Assembly (NCBI GenBank): GCA_014549065.1
Contig: JACDOX010000143.1
Span: forward strand, 14,282 to 78,281
Reading direction: 5' to 3'
Source: Cardinalis cardinalis
Taxonomy: Eukaryota > Chordata > Aves > Passeriformes > Cardinalidae
DNA: 64,000 nt
Position 1 is the first letter of the stretch. Every line of letters begins with the position of its first letter. A program made the position numbers and the translations under genes. Positions 14,299 through 25,213 of the stretch are shown here, piece after piece. The notes beneath the pieces are model-generated. The model was not told where the DNA came from. It ran no database searches and was given only the letters and a program-made list of their open reading frames with translations.

Positions 14299-14358
14299 AC
14301 AAATTCCATATCAACCCCTATCAATTCCATATCAACCCCTATCAATTCCATATAAATA
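14299..14358. repeat. 20-bp tandem repeat
   Basis: Three units of ccctatcaattccatatcaa, the third ending imperfectly in ataaataa. Confidence 0.85.
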
Positions 14359-14419
14359 AATCCCTATCCATTCCACTTTTCCTCATCCCCACATTTTTCC
14401 ATATCAGCCAGCTTCACAT

Positions 14420-15030
14420 GTAATATGAACAGCAGCAAGGTGTGCTCAGTTTATTAAGAATTAGAGTGGGATTGAGTGAAATTCCTGTGAGAATCCGTGT
14501 CCAGGGTGGTCAGTGAGGATGAGGAGGGTCAGAGCAGCCCCAGGTGTGGTCAGTGGGGATGAGGAGGGTCAGGACAATGCCTGTGCCCCAGGAGAGCACA
14601 GCACAGGGAGCAGCTCACCTGAGCAGGTGGGGCAGCACNTGGGGCTGCAGGGAAGGTCTCCTTTCTCTTTTCAGTTTCATCTTCCCAATCCTATCCCAGT
14701 GCCTTCAGTCCCTTCCCAGTCCCTCCCTTGAGCACCCCAGAGAAAAGAGGTGTTAAGGGAAAAACCCTCCTTTTCCATTATTGTCTGAGTTTAAATCCCC
14801 TTCACCATGATTTTAAGGGTATCAGTTGAAGGAAAATCTGTTTTTTCCCTGATTTAGGGGTATCAGCTGATGGGGAATTGTTATTTTCTAGTTTAAAGGG
14901 AAGGGGTAAACCTTTATCATGCCATTTTATGGGCTTGAGTTGAGGGCAAACTCCCCATTTTCATCACCAGAACCCAGGATATTCCTCTGACTGCCCTGGA
15001 AAACTCCAGACCTTGGCAGNGGGCTCAGAG
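14420..15030. other. Gene-free stretch beside the ERV block
   Basis: No exon is recognisable. It contains an imperfect duplication (ggtcagtgaggatgaggagggtcag at about 14508 and again near 14548). Near 14700-14960 several similar phrases (gggaaaaaccctcc, ttttaagggtatcagttga) alternate, which looks like decayed repeat. Confidence 0.35.
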
Positions 15031-15034
15031 ACCT

Positions 15035-15600
15035 TGGCATGGAGTCACANACACCTGTGCCTTTGATTTTAGCCCATGGAAACAATTCCCAACTTNGTGT
15101 GAGGAGTTACAAGCCACAAGGGTTGGAGTAGAATGGTAGTGAATTTATCACAGGGTGAAAAAGTAGAATTTTGGGGATTTAGAATGGGAGTTCAAGTGGC
15201 AAGATGGAAGAATCTGGGTGTGTCCTGTCCTTCTTCTCCTTGCCCTCCATCTTCTGCTGTGATGGTGGCACTTTTGGATTGGTTTAGAGTAGAGACAGAC
15301 TGCCTAACATAGGTGATAGGTATTGGAAAATTATTGTAAATAAAGCACACACAGTTCTTAGTATAAAGAGCCAACACCACCCCAAGAGCAGGCACTGTGC
15401 CACAACCCAACCTGCTGGACAGACCTCAGCAGGTCAGAGAAAGAATGGAATGGATAAGAGCAAATAAACAACCCTAAAAAGCAGAACCAAGGAATCTCTA
15501 CTTCTCCTTCTGTCACCNGGCTGGGAGAAAAAAGACTTTTAATACCTCAGGAACCATTTCAACCCCAGAAACCAGAGAGGCAGGAGAAGGTGTGNCAGCA
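15035..15600 (+). mobile_element. Plus-strand LTR with TATA box and poly(A) signal
   Basis: LTR organisation is visible: TATAAA at 15362-15367, a GC-richer R-like segment, then AATAAA at 15463-15468, 96 bp downstream. The outer borders are uncertain. The sequence resembles passerine class II (ERVK-type) LTRs as I remember them, but no second copy lies in the window. No coding sequence of the matching virus follows directly. Confidence 0.55.
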
Positions 15601-15886
15601 GAGGAGTCAAGAGGAAGACTTGCACGGTGCTTGTGAGAGGATAAAAGCCCACAGACCTTTGTTTGGGGTCCCTCCTCAGAGNCAGGCATGACCCCCAGAT
15701 CCAGGCACCCTTCTGCCTCCCTGAGAGCTTCTTTGTCCTTTAACAGCTCTGGCCGGGTGTGAGGCTTGCTTCAGAGAGCTTCAGCTGTTTCTGCATTCCT
15801 GTGCTGTGAAGAAATGGCTTCATGGGACGAGAGACAGCTGAGACTCTGCTGAGGGAAACCTCAGCTTGAACTGTCACCGGATCCAC

Positions 15887-16241
15887 TGCAAACTAGTTGA
15901 GTGAGACTCCTTAGGACCAATTTAAAGCAAAGAAGGACATCGTTTATTCAGGTTACAGGGATGATAGCTGCTCACTTTGTGTGCACACAGGATTTTACAG
16001 CTGTGTTGCTTGCATATTACAATTTGGATGTGTTACAAGCGTGTTACCATTTGGTCATTACCATAAAACCTCCCCAAGTTCCCAAACTCAGTCCTTGCTT
16101 TGGCTACTGCTGCATCCCTGAGCCAGATGTCTTCTCCTTCTCNTCCAGCNGTCCTTGCTGGCAGAGCAGATTTTGCAGGCTTTATTTCTCAGCTGAAAGT
16201 TCACAGGCACAGGAGAAATTGAGTTAAGCCTCGTGGCACCA
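15887..16241 (-). mobile_element. 3' LTR of a gammaretrovirus-like provirus
   Basis: Read on the minus strand the segment starts TGGTGCC directly after a polypurine tract (AAAGGGGAGAG at 16243-16253) and ends near TTTGCA. It carries AATAAA about 60 bp before its end. Env transmembrane remnants lie immediately upstream of the tract, so the order env - polypurine tract - 3' LTR is as expected. The inner end is firm; the outer end (15887) rests on the CA terminus alone. I found no second copy at the other end of the provirus. Confidence 0.7.
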
Positions 16242-16295
16242 ACTCTCCCCTTTGAAATTTCTCTACTTTGGTAAGATAATTTGGTAAATTTCAAT

Positions 16296-16636
16296 TCAAT
16301 TCCTAGCTACAATTGTACACATTCTTGCAAGACCACAATTGATTGTTTTGTAAACATAATCAATAGCAAGACCAATAATTACTACAATTACAACTAGAAT
16401 TACAAGGTTTTCCAGTATTTTAGCCAGCCATCCTCTCAGGGACCATTCCCCTATTCCTTGGAGAATTTTGTTGAACCAATTCGTTTCAGGAGCCACATTT
16501 TGTTAAGTTGTTTTTGGAGATCTTTTAGGTTTGGGATGTGTACACAATAGCGTTCTCTGTCCAGTTTTAAATATCCACAAAGCCCNTGTTCTTTGGCCAG
16601 CAATAAATCTAAGACCAGTCTGTTTTGTAATGTCAC
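16296..16636 (-). pseudogene. env: ERV env transmembrane-subunit remnant
   Basis: Two overlapping minus-strand frames (16636-16451 and 16496-16296) together resemble the ectodomain end and membrane anchor of a retroviral transmembrane protein: a Leu/Asn-rich helical stretch, two cysteines ten residues apart, an amphipathic linker, then a strongly hydrophobic Ile/Val/Leu segment. A frameshift separates the halves and the usual CX6CC arrangement is not intact. No surface-subunit frame is open to the right. Broken and not expected to be functional. Confidence 0.65.
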
Positions 16637-17788
16637 TTCAATGTTTGCTTATTTATAATTTTTGAAGTCCTCTTTTAGTAGCTTCAGATTGTTAGATAAT
16701 CTAATTTAGCAAGTAAAGAAACTAAGTTCTGTTTATCAGAGCCATGGCTCCTGGTAAGAGAAAACTCAGAAGGGCCCATTCAAGCATTGTGGAAGCTGAA
16801 GGTCCTGTCCATTCATGGGTCCTGCTTTACCCTACCCCAATACTGGGCTTTTATAGGGCTTCTTTCCCAAGCTGGGCATAAGGTCAATAATCCTAAGGAA
16901 ACTTGTCAGGTGTGGGGCCAAACAGTGGACAGGTGGACCCGTATCCTCTGGGGTACCCCAAACAGTATACCCTGGGGAGGGGAATTCCAAGGACTTGACA
17001 CAATTTAAGGGTTGGTTACTGCAGTTTAGAACTAATTTGGCCATCCAGCCTGTGGTGCTGGACTGACTTTCATTGCTCTGTTTTTCTCCACACCTCCACT
17101 GACCCTTACTGGAGTGATTCATAGGTGTGATTCCCCACTCTAGGCACCATCCTGTCTCCCCTAAGTGCTCCCATTGTCCTTTTAAGGGCTTTGTCTAAGT
17201 TTGAGGCTTGCTTCAGAGAGCTTGACAATCTGGCAAGTCTGAGACATTTTGGGATGTTTCATAATCTAACATAAATCCATCAGNCTGGCTGCTTGGCCTC
17301 CAGAGGCTGCTACAGCAAATCCTAAAAAATGTTGGGTGAGACTGTGGGATCCTGTTGGACACTCCTTACCCCTTTGTCCTATTTTCCTCCAAGCTACCAG
17401 ATCTTTAAGAATACCATCTCTTTGTCACCTGCATCTCTGCTTCTCATCCAGCTAGTGGGTGACATTTGCCTTTGCTATCAGCTTAGCGTGATTATTATAT
17501 TGAATCACCATTGACGGATCTATAAGGACAATTCCCCAGGAAATGTGTTCCCCTGCTGAATGGGGCATAGGGAGGAAGGCTTTAATGCTGGACAGGTTGT
17601 ACATCTTACCAAACCCCTGGGTTAAAGTCAATATTTGATTTTCTTCAACACTCCCACCTAAAGATAATGTGATTCCCAGAAGTTTTAGATTTCACTGCTC
17701 ATTTCACTGCTTATTTACAGATGTCTTCAGGATTTTCAGCTGCAGGAGTTTGGTGTTTTCCACTGGCCACTCTGAGTCAGGAGCCCTC

Positions 17789-18740
17789 TTAATTCAGGCA
17801 TAATATATGCAAGGAGTTAATTCCTTTCACTTTCACAGCTGTTCTTGTAGTCCACAGAACCAGGTAAGGTCCTTTCCATGCTCCTGAAGCGGCTCCAATT
17901 TCCAGGTCTTGATGTGTATGTGATCCCCAGGCTGGAATGGATGAACTGGGGTGTCCAGGGCAAGAGGTTCTGAGGGAATGATAAACTTTTTTAACCCATT
18001 CAAGGATTTCCCTAATGAAATTAATCATTGTTCCATTTCCTGATTTCCAGTCTGTTTCTTGGACCCAGGAAAGGTTGCNAGAGAATTCAGACCCCCAAAT
18101 ACCAACTCATATGGGCTCACCTTCAGGTTAGTTTGGGGCTGTCCTNTAACTTGTTACAAGGCTTGTGATGACACCTGTGGCCATTTCAAGAAATTTTCTT
18201 GACATATTTTGCTAATTTGTCTTTTTTAGGGTTTGATTCATGTGCTCAGCCCTTCCACTGGACTGCAGTCTCCATGTAGTATNTAAATCCCAGTTTATAC
18301 CCAATCCTACTAAGCTGCTGTGACACTTCAGATGCAAAATGGGGTGCCCTATCAGATGACATCCCTGTAGGCACTCCAAACCTGGGTGTAACCTCTTTGT
18401 GGAGCATCTTGGTGACTTCCCTGGCCTTGTTGGTGCAGCAGGAGAAACTTCTATTGGGTGGCCAGAAGCTATCTACCAACACTAGGAGACATCTGTCTCC
18501 TTGTTGGTGTGGCAGCTCAGAAAAATCAATTTGCCAGTAATCCTCTGGATTGTTTCCTCTTTTAGTGATCCCTGGAGGAGGTCCTTTGGAATTCAAACAA
18601 TTATATGTAAGACATACTGGGCATTTTTCTGTAATAGATCTGACAATTTTTTGTCATATGAGCACTCAGTATCTGAGTCTGCAGACTGGTCACCACAGCA
18701 TGGATTCATTTGTGGGTCTGCTGGTGTTTGTCCTTGACAA
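17789..18740 (-). pseudogene. pol: ERV integrase remnant, gammaretroviral type
   Basis: The minus-strand frame 18596-18246 carries the catalytic core with the first Asp in WQIDFSE and the second in SSDRAPHF. The frame is lost before the expected catalytic Glu. Just upstream (about 18620) a C-x2-C pair in CPVC fits the N-terminal zinc-binding domain. The frame 18028-17789 looks like the C-terminal domain. The domains are in different frames, with an N at 18283. Confidence 0.85.
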
Positions 18741-18879
18741 TTTGTAACATCAGTTGTGATGGAACTATGACCTGGTTATTGGGAGTCACCAGCCACACAA
18801 CCTCTTTATTCTGGGCTTTTAGGTAAGCAGCTAATCTNAAATCTGCCTCACTATACCCAGCCACCTTCTGGAAGTGAAA

Positions 18880-18935
18880 TGCCTTTCTCAGGTATTAATG
18901 GCTTTCTCAGNTATTAATTTCTCAGGTATTAATGC
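18880..18935. repeat. Short tandem repeat inside the ERV pol remnant
   Basis: Three imperfect copies of ctttctcaggtattaat, the later copies partly shortened. Confidence 0.7.
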
Positions 18936-19610
18936 TAGGATGCCTCGGTGTGCAACCTCCCAAGCAGCTTTACCTTCAAGTCTATTTATTTCCCACACAA
19001 ATTTAGGAATCCCCACACTGGTGTGCCCTGCAGTGTAGCATGGCCACTTTGGGCAGTTGGATAGCATCAAGGAGGAACAGTATTTCTTGTTTTTATTTAA
19101 TTGGAAAGCCTTGTGCTGTTAATAGACCTCTTTCCCTCCATATATTCCCACGGGCATGGCCAATGCTAAAAGCATATTTCAAATTGGTCCATATGTTTGC
19201 TCTTTTTCCTGCTGCCACTTCCAAGGCTCTCTGTAGTGCTGTGGGTTCTGCCCTTTGTGCNGAGCTGTCCATGGGCAGCAGTGCAGCTTCTCTTATTTTG
19301 GTTGATGAATTTTCTGCAGAGCTGGCTTTTCACCTTCTTGCACAAGGCTGCTTCTGTCTGTGAAGAACTCTGCTGGATCTCCAGTGGCTGCACCTCATCG
19401 GTCTGGCCAACCAGCAGAAACCTTCTCAATTTTCTGTAAGCAGTCATGGGTCAATGGCTCTTCTCCTTGCATTGGGGTGTTCAGGAATTGGACTGGGCTT
19501 ACTGCTGTGGTTCCTTTAATTTCCACATTTTCTGCTCCATTAGANCAGTTTGATGCTTCAGCATTTGACTCAGGGAAAGCCAATGCCCCCCTTTTGTCCT
19601 GATGCAGCAT
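18888..19610 (-). pseudogene. pol: ERV RNase H remnant
   Basis: Minus-strand pieces (19610-19395, 19447-19166, 19070-18888) resemble the connection and RNase H region of gammaretroviral pol, including an EEPLTHDC phrase typical of the RT-RNase H junction and a degraded GKK..DQFEICF stretch. At least two frameshifts. Its end overlaps the short tandem repeat at 18880-18935. Confidence 0.7.
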
Positions 19611-19699
19611 GCAAACTGTACACTACTGTCTTTTGTCCCAAATTCCTGGCCTCTTGGATGAGAATAGTTTCAGCTATGGCTAACAGCCATCAGGGCCAC

Positions 19700-20842
19700 C
19701 CATGGCTGACTTTTTCTAGTTGTTTCCAAAAGTTCCCTACAGGGCTTTTGAAGTCTCCTACCTTCCGAGCCAGAGCTCCAAGGGTGAGGGGCTGTTCTTC
19801 ATGCACAAAAAGTTCAAAGGGTTTGTTAAGTCTGGAAGTCCTAAGGCAGGTGCAGACATCAGGGCCAGCTTTGGGTTACAGAATGCAAGTTCACCCCCAG
19901 CAGTCCAAATCAAAGGTCTTTCCAAGGCCTCCTTTAAAAGCTCTTATGATGGTTTGAGACCAAAAGTCTGCAATTTGAGACCCACAAGCTGCATCATGAA
20001 GCCACACCTGAGGATGCTGATAAATCTTGGGCAGTCACAGGTTGGAGTATGTGGCAGATGGCTTCTTTGTCCATTCCCAACCTCCACTGTTCTGGTACTG
20101 ATTCAAATCCTAGGCAGGTAACTTGCTGCCACATGATTCAAGTTTTTTCCTGAGACACTTGTTAGCCTCCTTGGCCTAGGATATTTAGAGCACTCACAGT
20201 CAATTCCATACATGTTTCATTAGTTTCAGTTGCTAGTAAGATATCATCAGCATACTGCAGGACCAACCCTTCTGGCTTCTCTTTTTTCCAGACCTGTAGT
20301 TCTTTTGCCAGCTGGTTCCCAAAAATCATTGGACTGTTTTAAATCCTTGCAGTAACACAGTCCAGGTGAGCTGAGCCTTCCAACCAGTTTGGGGGTTTTC
20401 CCATTCAAAGGCAAAAATGCCCTGACTTTGCTTATCCAAGAGGTATGCAAAAGAAGGCATCCTTCAAATCTATCACTTTAAACCACCTGTGACTGTCCCT
20501 GAAATTTTCTATTAGGCTCTTGATTTCCCTAATTTTAAAAGAGGTGATTTCTGCCTTACTGATCTTGATCCAGTTTTTAGGGTAACACTTACAGGCTGAG
20601 CTTGTTGGGAATAGCCTGGAGTTCCACTGGCTCAAGCCAGGGATGTTACTGCATTTTCTCCTGCTTCTGGGTATTCCTCCAGAATTGTCTGGTTCTGGTG
20701 TTCCCTGCAACATAAAAGTCCTTCCCTTGATGGCTTTAGTCTCAGGTACCAATAATTGTATTTCTCCGTCTTTAAATACAATCTGAGCCTCCAATTTACT
20801 TAACAGGTCTCTTCCTAAAAGAGGAACCAGACACTTAGGCAT
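19700..20842 (-). pseudogene. pol: ERV protease end and reverse transcriptase remnant
   Basis: The frame 20842-20432 starts with the protease C-terminus (PLLGRDLLSKL, characteristic of the protease/RT boundary of gammaretroviruses) and runs into the RT fingers, ending at a KDAFFCIPL motif. About 200 bp further on, the minus strand of 20215-20270 contains the RT catalytic motif YADD with a flanking LQ. The palm region between is frameshifted. Non-functional. Confidence 0.8.
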
Positions 20843-21000
20843 ATATAAAAATCAGTGTATTATCCATTGCTTTCTGAATTTAATGAGGTTAAAGAATNTC
20901 CATTATTCCACTTTNCCTGTTGCACCAACAACATTTGCAGTTTCTTGGCTTATTTTTCCCTGGTTTGTATTTAATACCAACTAAGTGGGCAGAGNNTCTA

Positions 21001-22657
21001 NTAAAAAGTCAATTTTCCACTTCCTCAGCTTTATTGTAACCAGGGATTCAGCTGTGGATTCTGTCCCTGGTTCCCTTCATCCCTGGAGTAGGGGTAGGTC
21101 TGTTCCCTCTGTCCCCATCTGCCTCTGGGGACATTCCTGTTACCAATACCCAAACCATCTACAATCTGCAAATTGATTCAGTCCTGGAGACTCAAACCCC
21201 TCTATTGACAAATGGAGGGAGTGCCCACGTGGCACAGAAAAAAGGGGTGAATAGATGCTAGATATTTAACTGTCCTCCCCCACCAACAGAACAAAACACC
21301 CAAAATTCTATAGAAAGAAAAAAACCCACAACAGCTGGCAACATGGTAGGAAAAGTTTTTTAGGGTTTTTTTCCTGTCTCAAGGAAAAAAACCCTGAAGA
21401 ACAAGTGGTTCATGCCAAAGCTTGACCAAAAGCAGATGGGAACCTGGTGAGTCCCTGGCGTTGGTCTCCCCTTCACAGCAGCTGAAGCAAGTGGATTTGG
21501 TGTCCTTTCTCTGGCTGGCTCAGATGTTCTGAGGTCAGGGGCTGAGATGGAGCAGCCTTCTCTGGCCGGTTCTTCTCCCATTGGTCATTCTCGCTGATCT
21601 CAGACCAAAACCAAACTGTACTGTTCCCTTTGAGGAGTGATCACTGCCTCTCCAAGGCCAGGAAAAGGGAAAAAACAACTTGCCTGAGCTAACAGAAACC
21701 AAGCTAGCCAAGCAAAAAAGAAAAAAAAAGAATGCAGTCTGCATAGCACCACAGATGCCTGGGGAGTGATGCTTTGAAAAGCCCAAGGAAGAGGGGCTCA
21801 CCCTGCCATCACCCACCAGACCCACCTTAAAGGTACAGCAAGAATTTTGGGCATAAAAACAGATGATCAGGGAATAGATTATGATCATAAAATCATCCAA
21901 GGCACTGGTTACTTTCAAACCAGCACAGCATCAAAAAATGAAGTTACTTGAGTGTAACCAAGGAATAATGATATGGGGTTTTTGCAAGTATTGCTCATAT
22001 TTGGATGTAAGAGGAATAGGCAATATAAACATGCATTGGTGACCTATTCCAGATAATATGGGATACCACTGGCTTAGCAGAAATCAAGCTAGAAAAGCTT
22101 AACTCCATAAATGGAAAGGAATAAGCACCTGTAGTTGGGGAATATTTGGACTGCAGTTCCAGAAGAGTTCTCAAAAGGATAGCTGGCTACTCCAGCTTGT
22201 TGCCTACATGGTGCTGATCACCATTGTTAGTAGTAGTTGGGTTGGGTACTAGGTAACTTCAGTTTCACTAGTGATTGCTGCATTTTTGATGTCTGTAAGT
22301 TTCTTTTTACAGACTGCTATAAGTTTGTTGCTGACAAATTTTACGGAAAGTTGTTCCCCACTGCCCTTTTCCTCTTTCCCTGGGTATAGTTCATGGGGAT
22401 CTCCCTGAAACCTGGTTGGTGGGAGGGATAAGGGTGGTAATCTGGGATATGTAAATCCCAGGGTGGTAATCTGGGATATGTAAGTTTAATTGGGTTGTGG
22501 TGGTGCCTGGACCTGTAAGGGTGTGGCTCTGAAAAGCAAGCCAGCCTTAGTTGAACTCACAAACCTTATGAGTCCAACAAGTATGAAAAAATAGTTTTGT
22601 AAAATTGCCTAACATTCAAGAATGCTGAATCTCACCAAAGAAGACTGTTATACTGAG
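21001..22657. other. Unassigned repeat-like DNA between the provirus and the RNF113A-side LTR
   Basis: No conserved frame. A 29-bp tandem duplication (agggtggtaatctgggatat) starts at 22431 and 22460. A segment at 21903-21928 (cactggtt..ctttcaaaccagcaca) nearly matches the probable LTR end at 37742-37767, which suggests LTR-derived sequence. The rest may be gag or leader debris, but I cannot show that. Confidence 0.35.
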
Positions 22658-23156
22658 TGTCTCAGGTTACAATGTAAGATGTAATCAAAAGTATGTTTGT
22701 GTCACCATCTTCATAAGCTGTTAAAACTAGGTGGGGCAGTGTTCTTTATCTCTTCCAGGACTCAATCCCTCATAACTCCCTCCAGGGGGTTATCTTCTGT
22801 TAATGGGCCAGTAGGTGTCCATGAATGGCTGATAAAATTCCATCATCCCATTGTGGGATGCTCCGCCCAGGGGGAGGAGCCCAGCATTCCAAACTGGATA
22901 TAATCTGAGCTGTGGAACACCACAGGCAGCTTTACCTACTGGACTCCCAGAGGACAAGAGCCACATAAGCACCACTGGACCTTCAGAGGAAGACCAGACC
23001 CTTCTCCAGGATCCCTGCTCCCACAGAACCTGTCACACCTGTCACTGCAGGAGGACTGCATCCACCATATAATTGGACTGCTGCCACCACCTCGACCCAC
23101 AGGCTGTCAGGTTGCATCCTGACTCAGTTCAAGCCTTTTCTGCCTTTATTTTCTAG
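22658..23156 (+). mobile_element. LTR (family R) copy 1, directly upstream of the RNF113A-like retrogene
   Basis: About 500 bp homologous over its length to 30760-31287 and 37203-37767, by eye roughly nine bases in ten. It starts TGTCTCAGG. Shared blocks include ggcagtgttctttatctcttcc, gttaatgggcca, gctccgcccagggggaggagc, tggatataat and gactgctgccaccacc. The copy stops at tttattttctag. The next 13 bp lead into the ATG of the retrogene, so the 3' end of the LTR is missing at the junction. Confidence 0.9.
22861..22904 (+). promoter_or_regulatory. LTR promoter (GC box plus TATA-like box), copy 1
   Basis: CTCCGCCC at 22861-22868 and GATATAAT at 22897-22904, at the same mutual spacing as in the other two copies. 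A cap site about 25-30 bp later would give a 5' leader of about 240 nt before the ATG at 23170. Inferred from motif and position. Confidence 0.55.
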
Positions 23157-23169
23157 CCAGCTGCACCTG

Positions 23170-24117
23170 ATGGCAGAGGAGAGCAGTGTGTGCAGCTTTG
23201 TGTTCAAGAAGCGGGTCCGAGCCGCGGGCGGCAGCCAGCGAAAACGTCCCAGCAGCGACCAGGACAGCAGTGGGGAGGAGGGAAGCACCGCAGTGAGGAA
23301 GAAGCTGCCCAGGGACACCNCCAACCCCATGATCCAGAGGACCAGGAGCTGCATGAGGGAGAGGCTGGAGTATGCACGGAGCAGCAGTGAGGATGAGGAT
23401 CCTGCCAAGCAGATCGGGGTCACCTACAAATCAACCAGGTCAGCAAAACCTGCTGGCCCAGAAGACATGGGGGCCACAGCAGGGTATGAACTGGACACGG
23501 AGAAGGAGAAGGATGCCCAGGCCATCTTTGAGCGCAGCCAAATAATCCAGGAAGAGCTGAGAGGAAAGGAAGATGATAAAATTTACCGTGGCATTAACAA
23601 CTACCAGAAGTACATGAAGCCCAAGGACACATCGATGGGAAATGCCTCCTCAGGAATGGTCAGGAAAGGTCCCATCCGTGCTCCAGAGCACCTGAGGGCC
23701 ACAGTGCGCTGGGACTACCAGCCTGACATCTGCAAGGACTACAAAGAGACCGGCTTCTGTGGCTTTGGGGACAGCTGCAAGTTCCTGCACGACCGCTCGG
23801 ACTACAAGCACGGCTGGGAGATGGAACGGGAGCTGGACGAGCGCCGCTACGGCGCCAGCGACGATGAGAACTACGAGGTGAGCAGTGGTGAGGAGGACGT
23901 GCCCTTCAAGTGCTTCATCTGCAGAGGTTCCTTCAAGAACCCCGTGGTCACCAAGTGTGGGCACTACTTCTGTGAGAGTTGTGCCCTGCAGCACTACCAC
24001 AAATCCCAGCGCTGCTATGTCTGCGGGAAGCAAACCAGCGGCGTCTTCAACCCTGCAAGAGAGCTCATGGCAAAATTGGAAAAGCACAGAGGGCAGGAAG
24101 AAGAGGAGCAGCAGTAA
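23170..24117 (+). CDS. RNF113A: Intronless RNF113A-type RING/CCCH protein (LTR-linked retrogene)
   Basis: Single open frame of 315 codons, close to the length of vertebrate RNF113A (human 343). RNF113A/Cwc24 is a spliceosome component with E3 ubiquitin ligase activity, also used in alkylation-damage signalling (established knowledge). Visible: acidic and basic N-terminal half; CCCH zinc finger with C188, C197, C203, H207 (C-x8-C-x5-C-x3-H); C3HC4 RING with C248, C251, C263, H265, C268, C271, C282, C285. All ligands are intact. The first ATG follows 13 bp of likely 5' UTR after the LTR break. One N falls in codon 51. The mammalian gene is itself intronless, so lack of introns alone does not prove retroposition; the shared LTR does the arguing. 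It could be the bird's only RNF113A or a second copy. Confidence 0.9.
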   Translation: MAEESSVCSFVFKKRVRAAGGSQRKRPSSDQDSSGEEGSTAVRKKLPRDTXNPMIQRTRSCMRERLEYARSSSEDEDPAKQIGVTYKSTRSAKPAGPEDMGATAGYELDTEKEKDAQAIFERSQIIQEELRGKEDDKIYRGINNYQKYMKPKDTSMGNASSGMVRKGPIRAPEHLRATVRWDYQPDICKDYKETGFCGFGDSCKFLHDRSDYKHGWEMERELDERRYGASDDENYEVSSGEEDVPFKCFICRGSFKNPVVTKCGHYFCESCALQHYHKSQRCYVCGKQTSGVFNPARELMAKLEKHRGQEEEEQQ

Positions 24118-24178
24118 GACCATGAAGAGGAGAAGCAGAAGAAGAAGAGGAGCAGCAGTAAGACCATGAAGAGGATCC
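24101..24178. repeat. 44-bp tandem duplication across the RNF113A-like stop codon
   Basis: The phrase aagaggagcagcagtaagac with its flanks occurs at 24101 and again at 24145. The first copy contains the stop codon TAA. The period is not a multiple of three, but the second copy lies in the 3' UTR, so the protein is not changed. Confidence 0.85.
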
Positions 24179-24209
24179 CCAGTAGCAGAACACATTCTGT
24201 ACATAGCTG

Positions 24210-24215
24210 AATAAA
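24210..24215 (+). terminator. Polyadenylation signal of the RNF113A-like retrogene
   Basis: AATAAA 93 bp after the stop codon, giving a very short 3' UTR. No poly(A) tract follows, which argues against LINE-type insertion. Confidence 0.65.
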
Positions 24216-24856
24216 GCTTTTGTAGGAGGAAAAAACCCCCAAAAATGGAGTGTGAGGTGGATGTATACCCCCATGTAAGTCTTGGGGTGTTTTCATGTTT
24301 TTCCATTTCATTCAACATGACCTAGGATGCTGACAGTTTGTCAAACGCAGAATGTTGTCAACAATGGCAGGACAATCTACCCATCACCCTACTTGAACCC
24401 CAAGANTCAAACATTTGAGAAACACCAATAGGAGAAGAAAGTGTGTTTTTAATCGAGCTGGTTTTGAGTTGAATAGTTTCTCGTTTTTAGTGTTGAGTTG
24501 TAATTTGTAGATATATTTGGGATATGAGGGACTTAAAGATTTTATCTATTTAAGGACATGGGTCACAAACCCAAACTAAGACAAACTGTTTCTTCTCTTA
24601 GTTGTTTTTTCTGACAGATCTAAAGTTTAATTGTTTCTTGTTTGTAGTGTTAAGTTTTAATTTGTAATTCCTAAGTAGTGAGCCTGCAGCATGCTGTCCT
24701 GGAAGATTGTATTGCTGGTGATCTTGTTTGACAGCTCCTGGATGATACATGGGATACATCCCTGTCTAGGCAGGCTGGGCTTGTCCACTTGGGTGGAAAG
24801 CCTTATTTGAACTGAGCTTATCATCAGTAGCATCATGCTGGCTTTGTCATCCGGTC

Positions 24857-25120
24857 TGTCACATTGCAGCTGATCCGAAACCCAACCAGCCTAGAAGAAG
24901 AGTCCCTGGGTGAACAAGGATAGGCTGGATTCAAATCTACACAGGGACCCTCAGCCAATGTCATTCAGCCCTAAATGCAGATGTGTCATTAGCCAGAGAG
25001 ATGGATGGTGCTAAGACCTCAATGAATCACATGTGTAAGCTTGGGAAATTCGCAGCTCCTATAAAGGCGCTGTGAGAATAAACTTGAGGCNNTTTGTCAC
25101 AAGGACCTTTGAGAGTTGTG
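24857..25120 (+). mobile_element. 5' LTR of a miniature LTR element
   Basis: Starts TGTCACA and shares with 25229-25515 the blocks accagcctag, agg(c)tggatt.aa, agggaccc, aatcacatgtgtaag and a TATA region. TATAAA lies at 25060-25065 and AATAAA at 25077-25082. The middle is shortened relative to the second copy. The end is not defined. Confidence 0.6.
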
Positions 25121-25213
25121 TTGTTTGTGTGTCTCTGATGAATGACCCCACCATAATACTGTCTGCAAAGGGCTCTGCAGAGGATGACAAAGAAAACTTT
25201 GCCCTTTTTAAAC

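Larger units (their letters stand above)
16242..21000 (-). mobile_element. Decayed gammaretrovirus-like (class I) provirus, pro-pol-env remnants
   Basis: Minus-strand remnants in viral order from right to left: protease end and RT start (20842-20432), RT catalytic core (about 20230), RNase H (19610-18888), integrase (18740-17789) and env transmembrane region (16636-16296). Frames are broken repeatedly by stops and shifts. I recognise no capsid region and no 5' LTR, so the left part of the viral genome seems lost. The style of the protease/RT junction and of the integrase core is that of gammaretrovirus-like ERVs. This is an old, non-functional copy. Confidence 0.85.

Noticed and set aside
13516..14423. 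Many overlapping frames of 70-180 codons near the PYROXD1 start
   Set aside because: CpG-island composition and the 39-bp minisatellite remove stop codons in all frames; only exon 1 of PYROXD1 is supported.
23650..24318. 222-codon minus-strand frame
   Set aside because: Antisense shadow of the RNF113A-like gene; the zinc-finger ligands and codon usage fit the plus strand.
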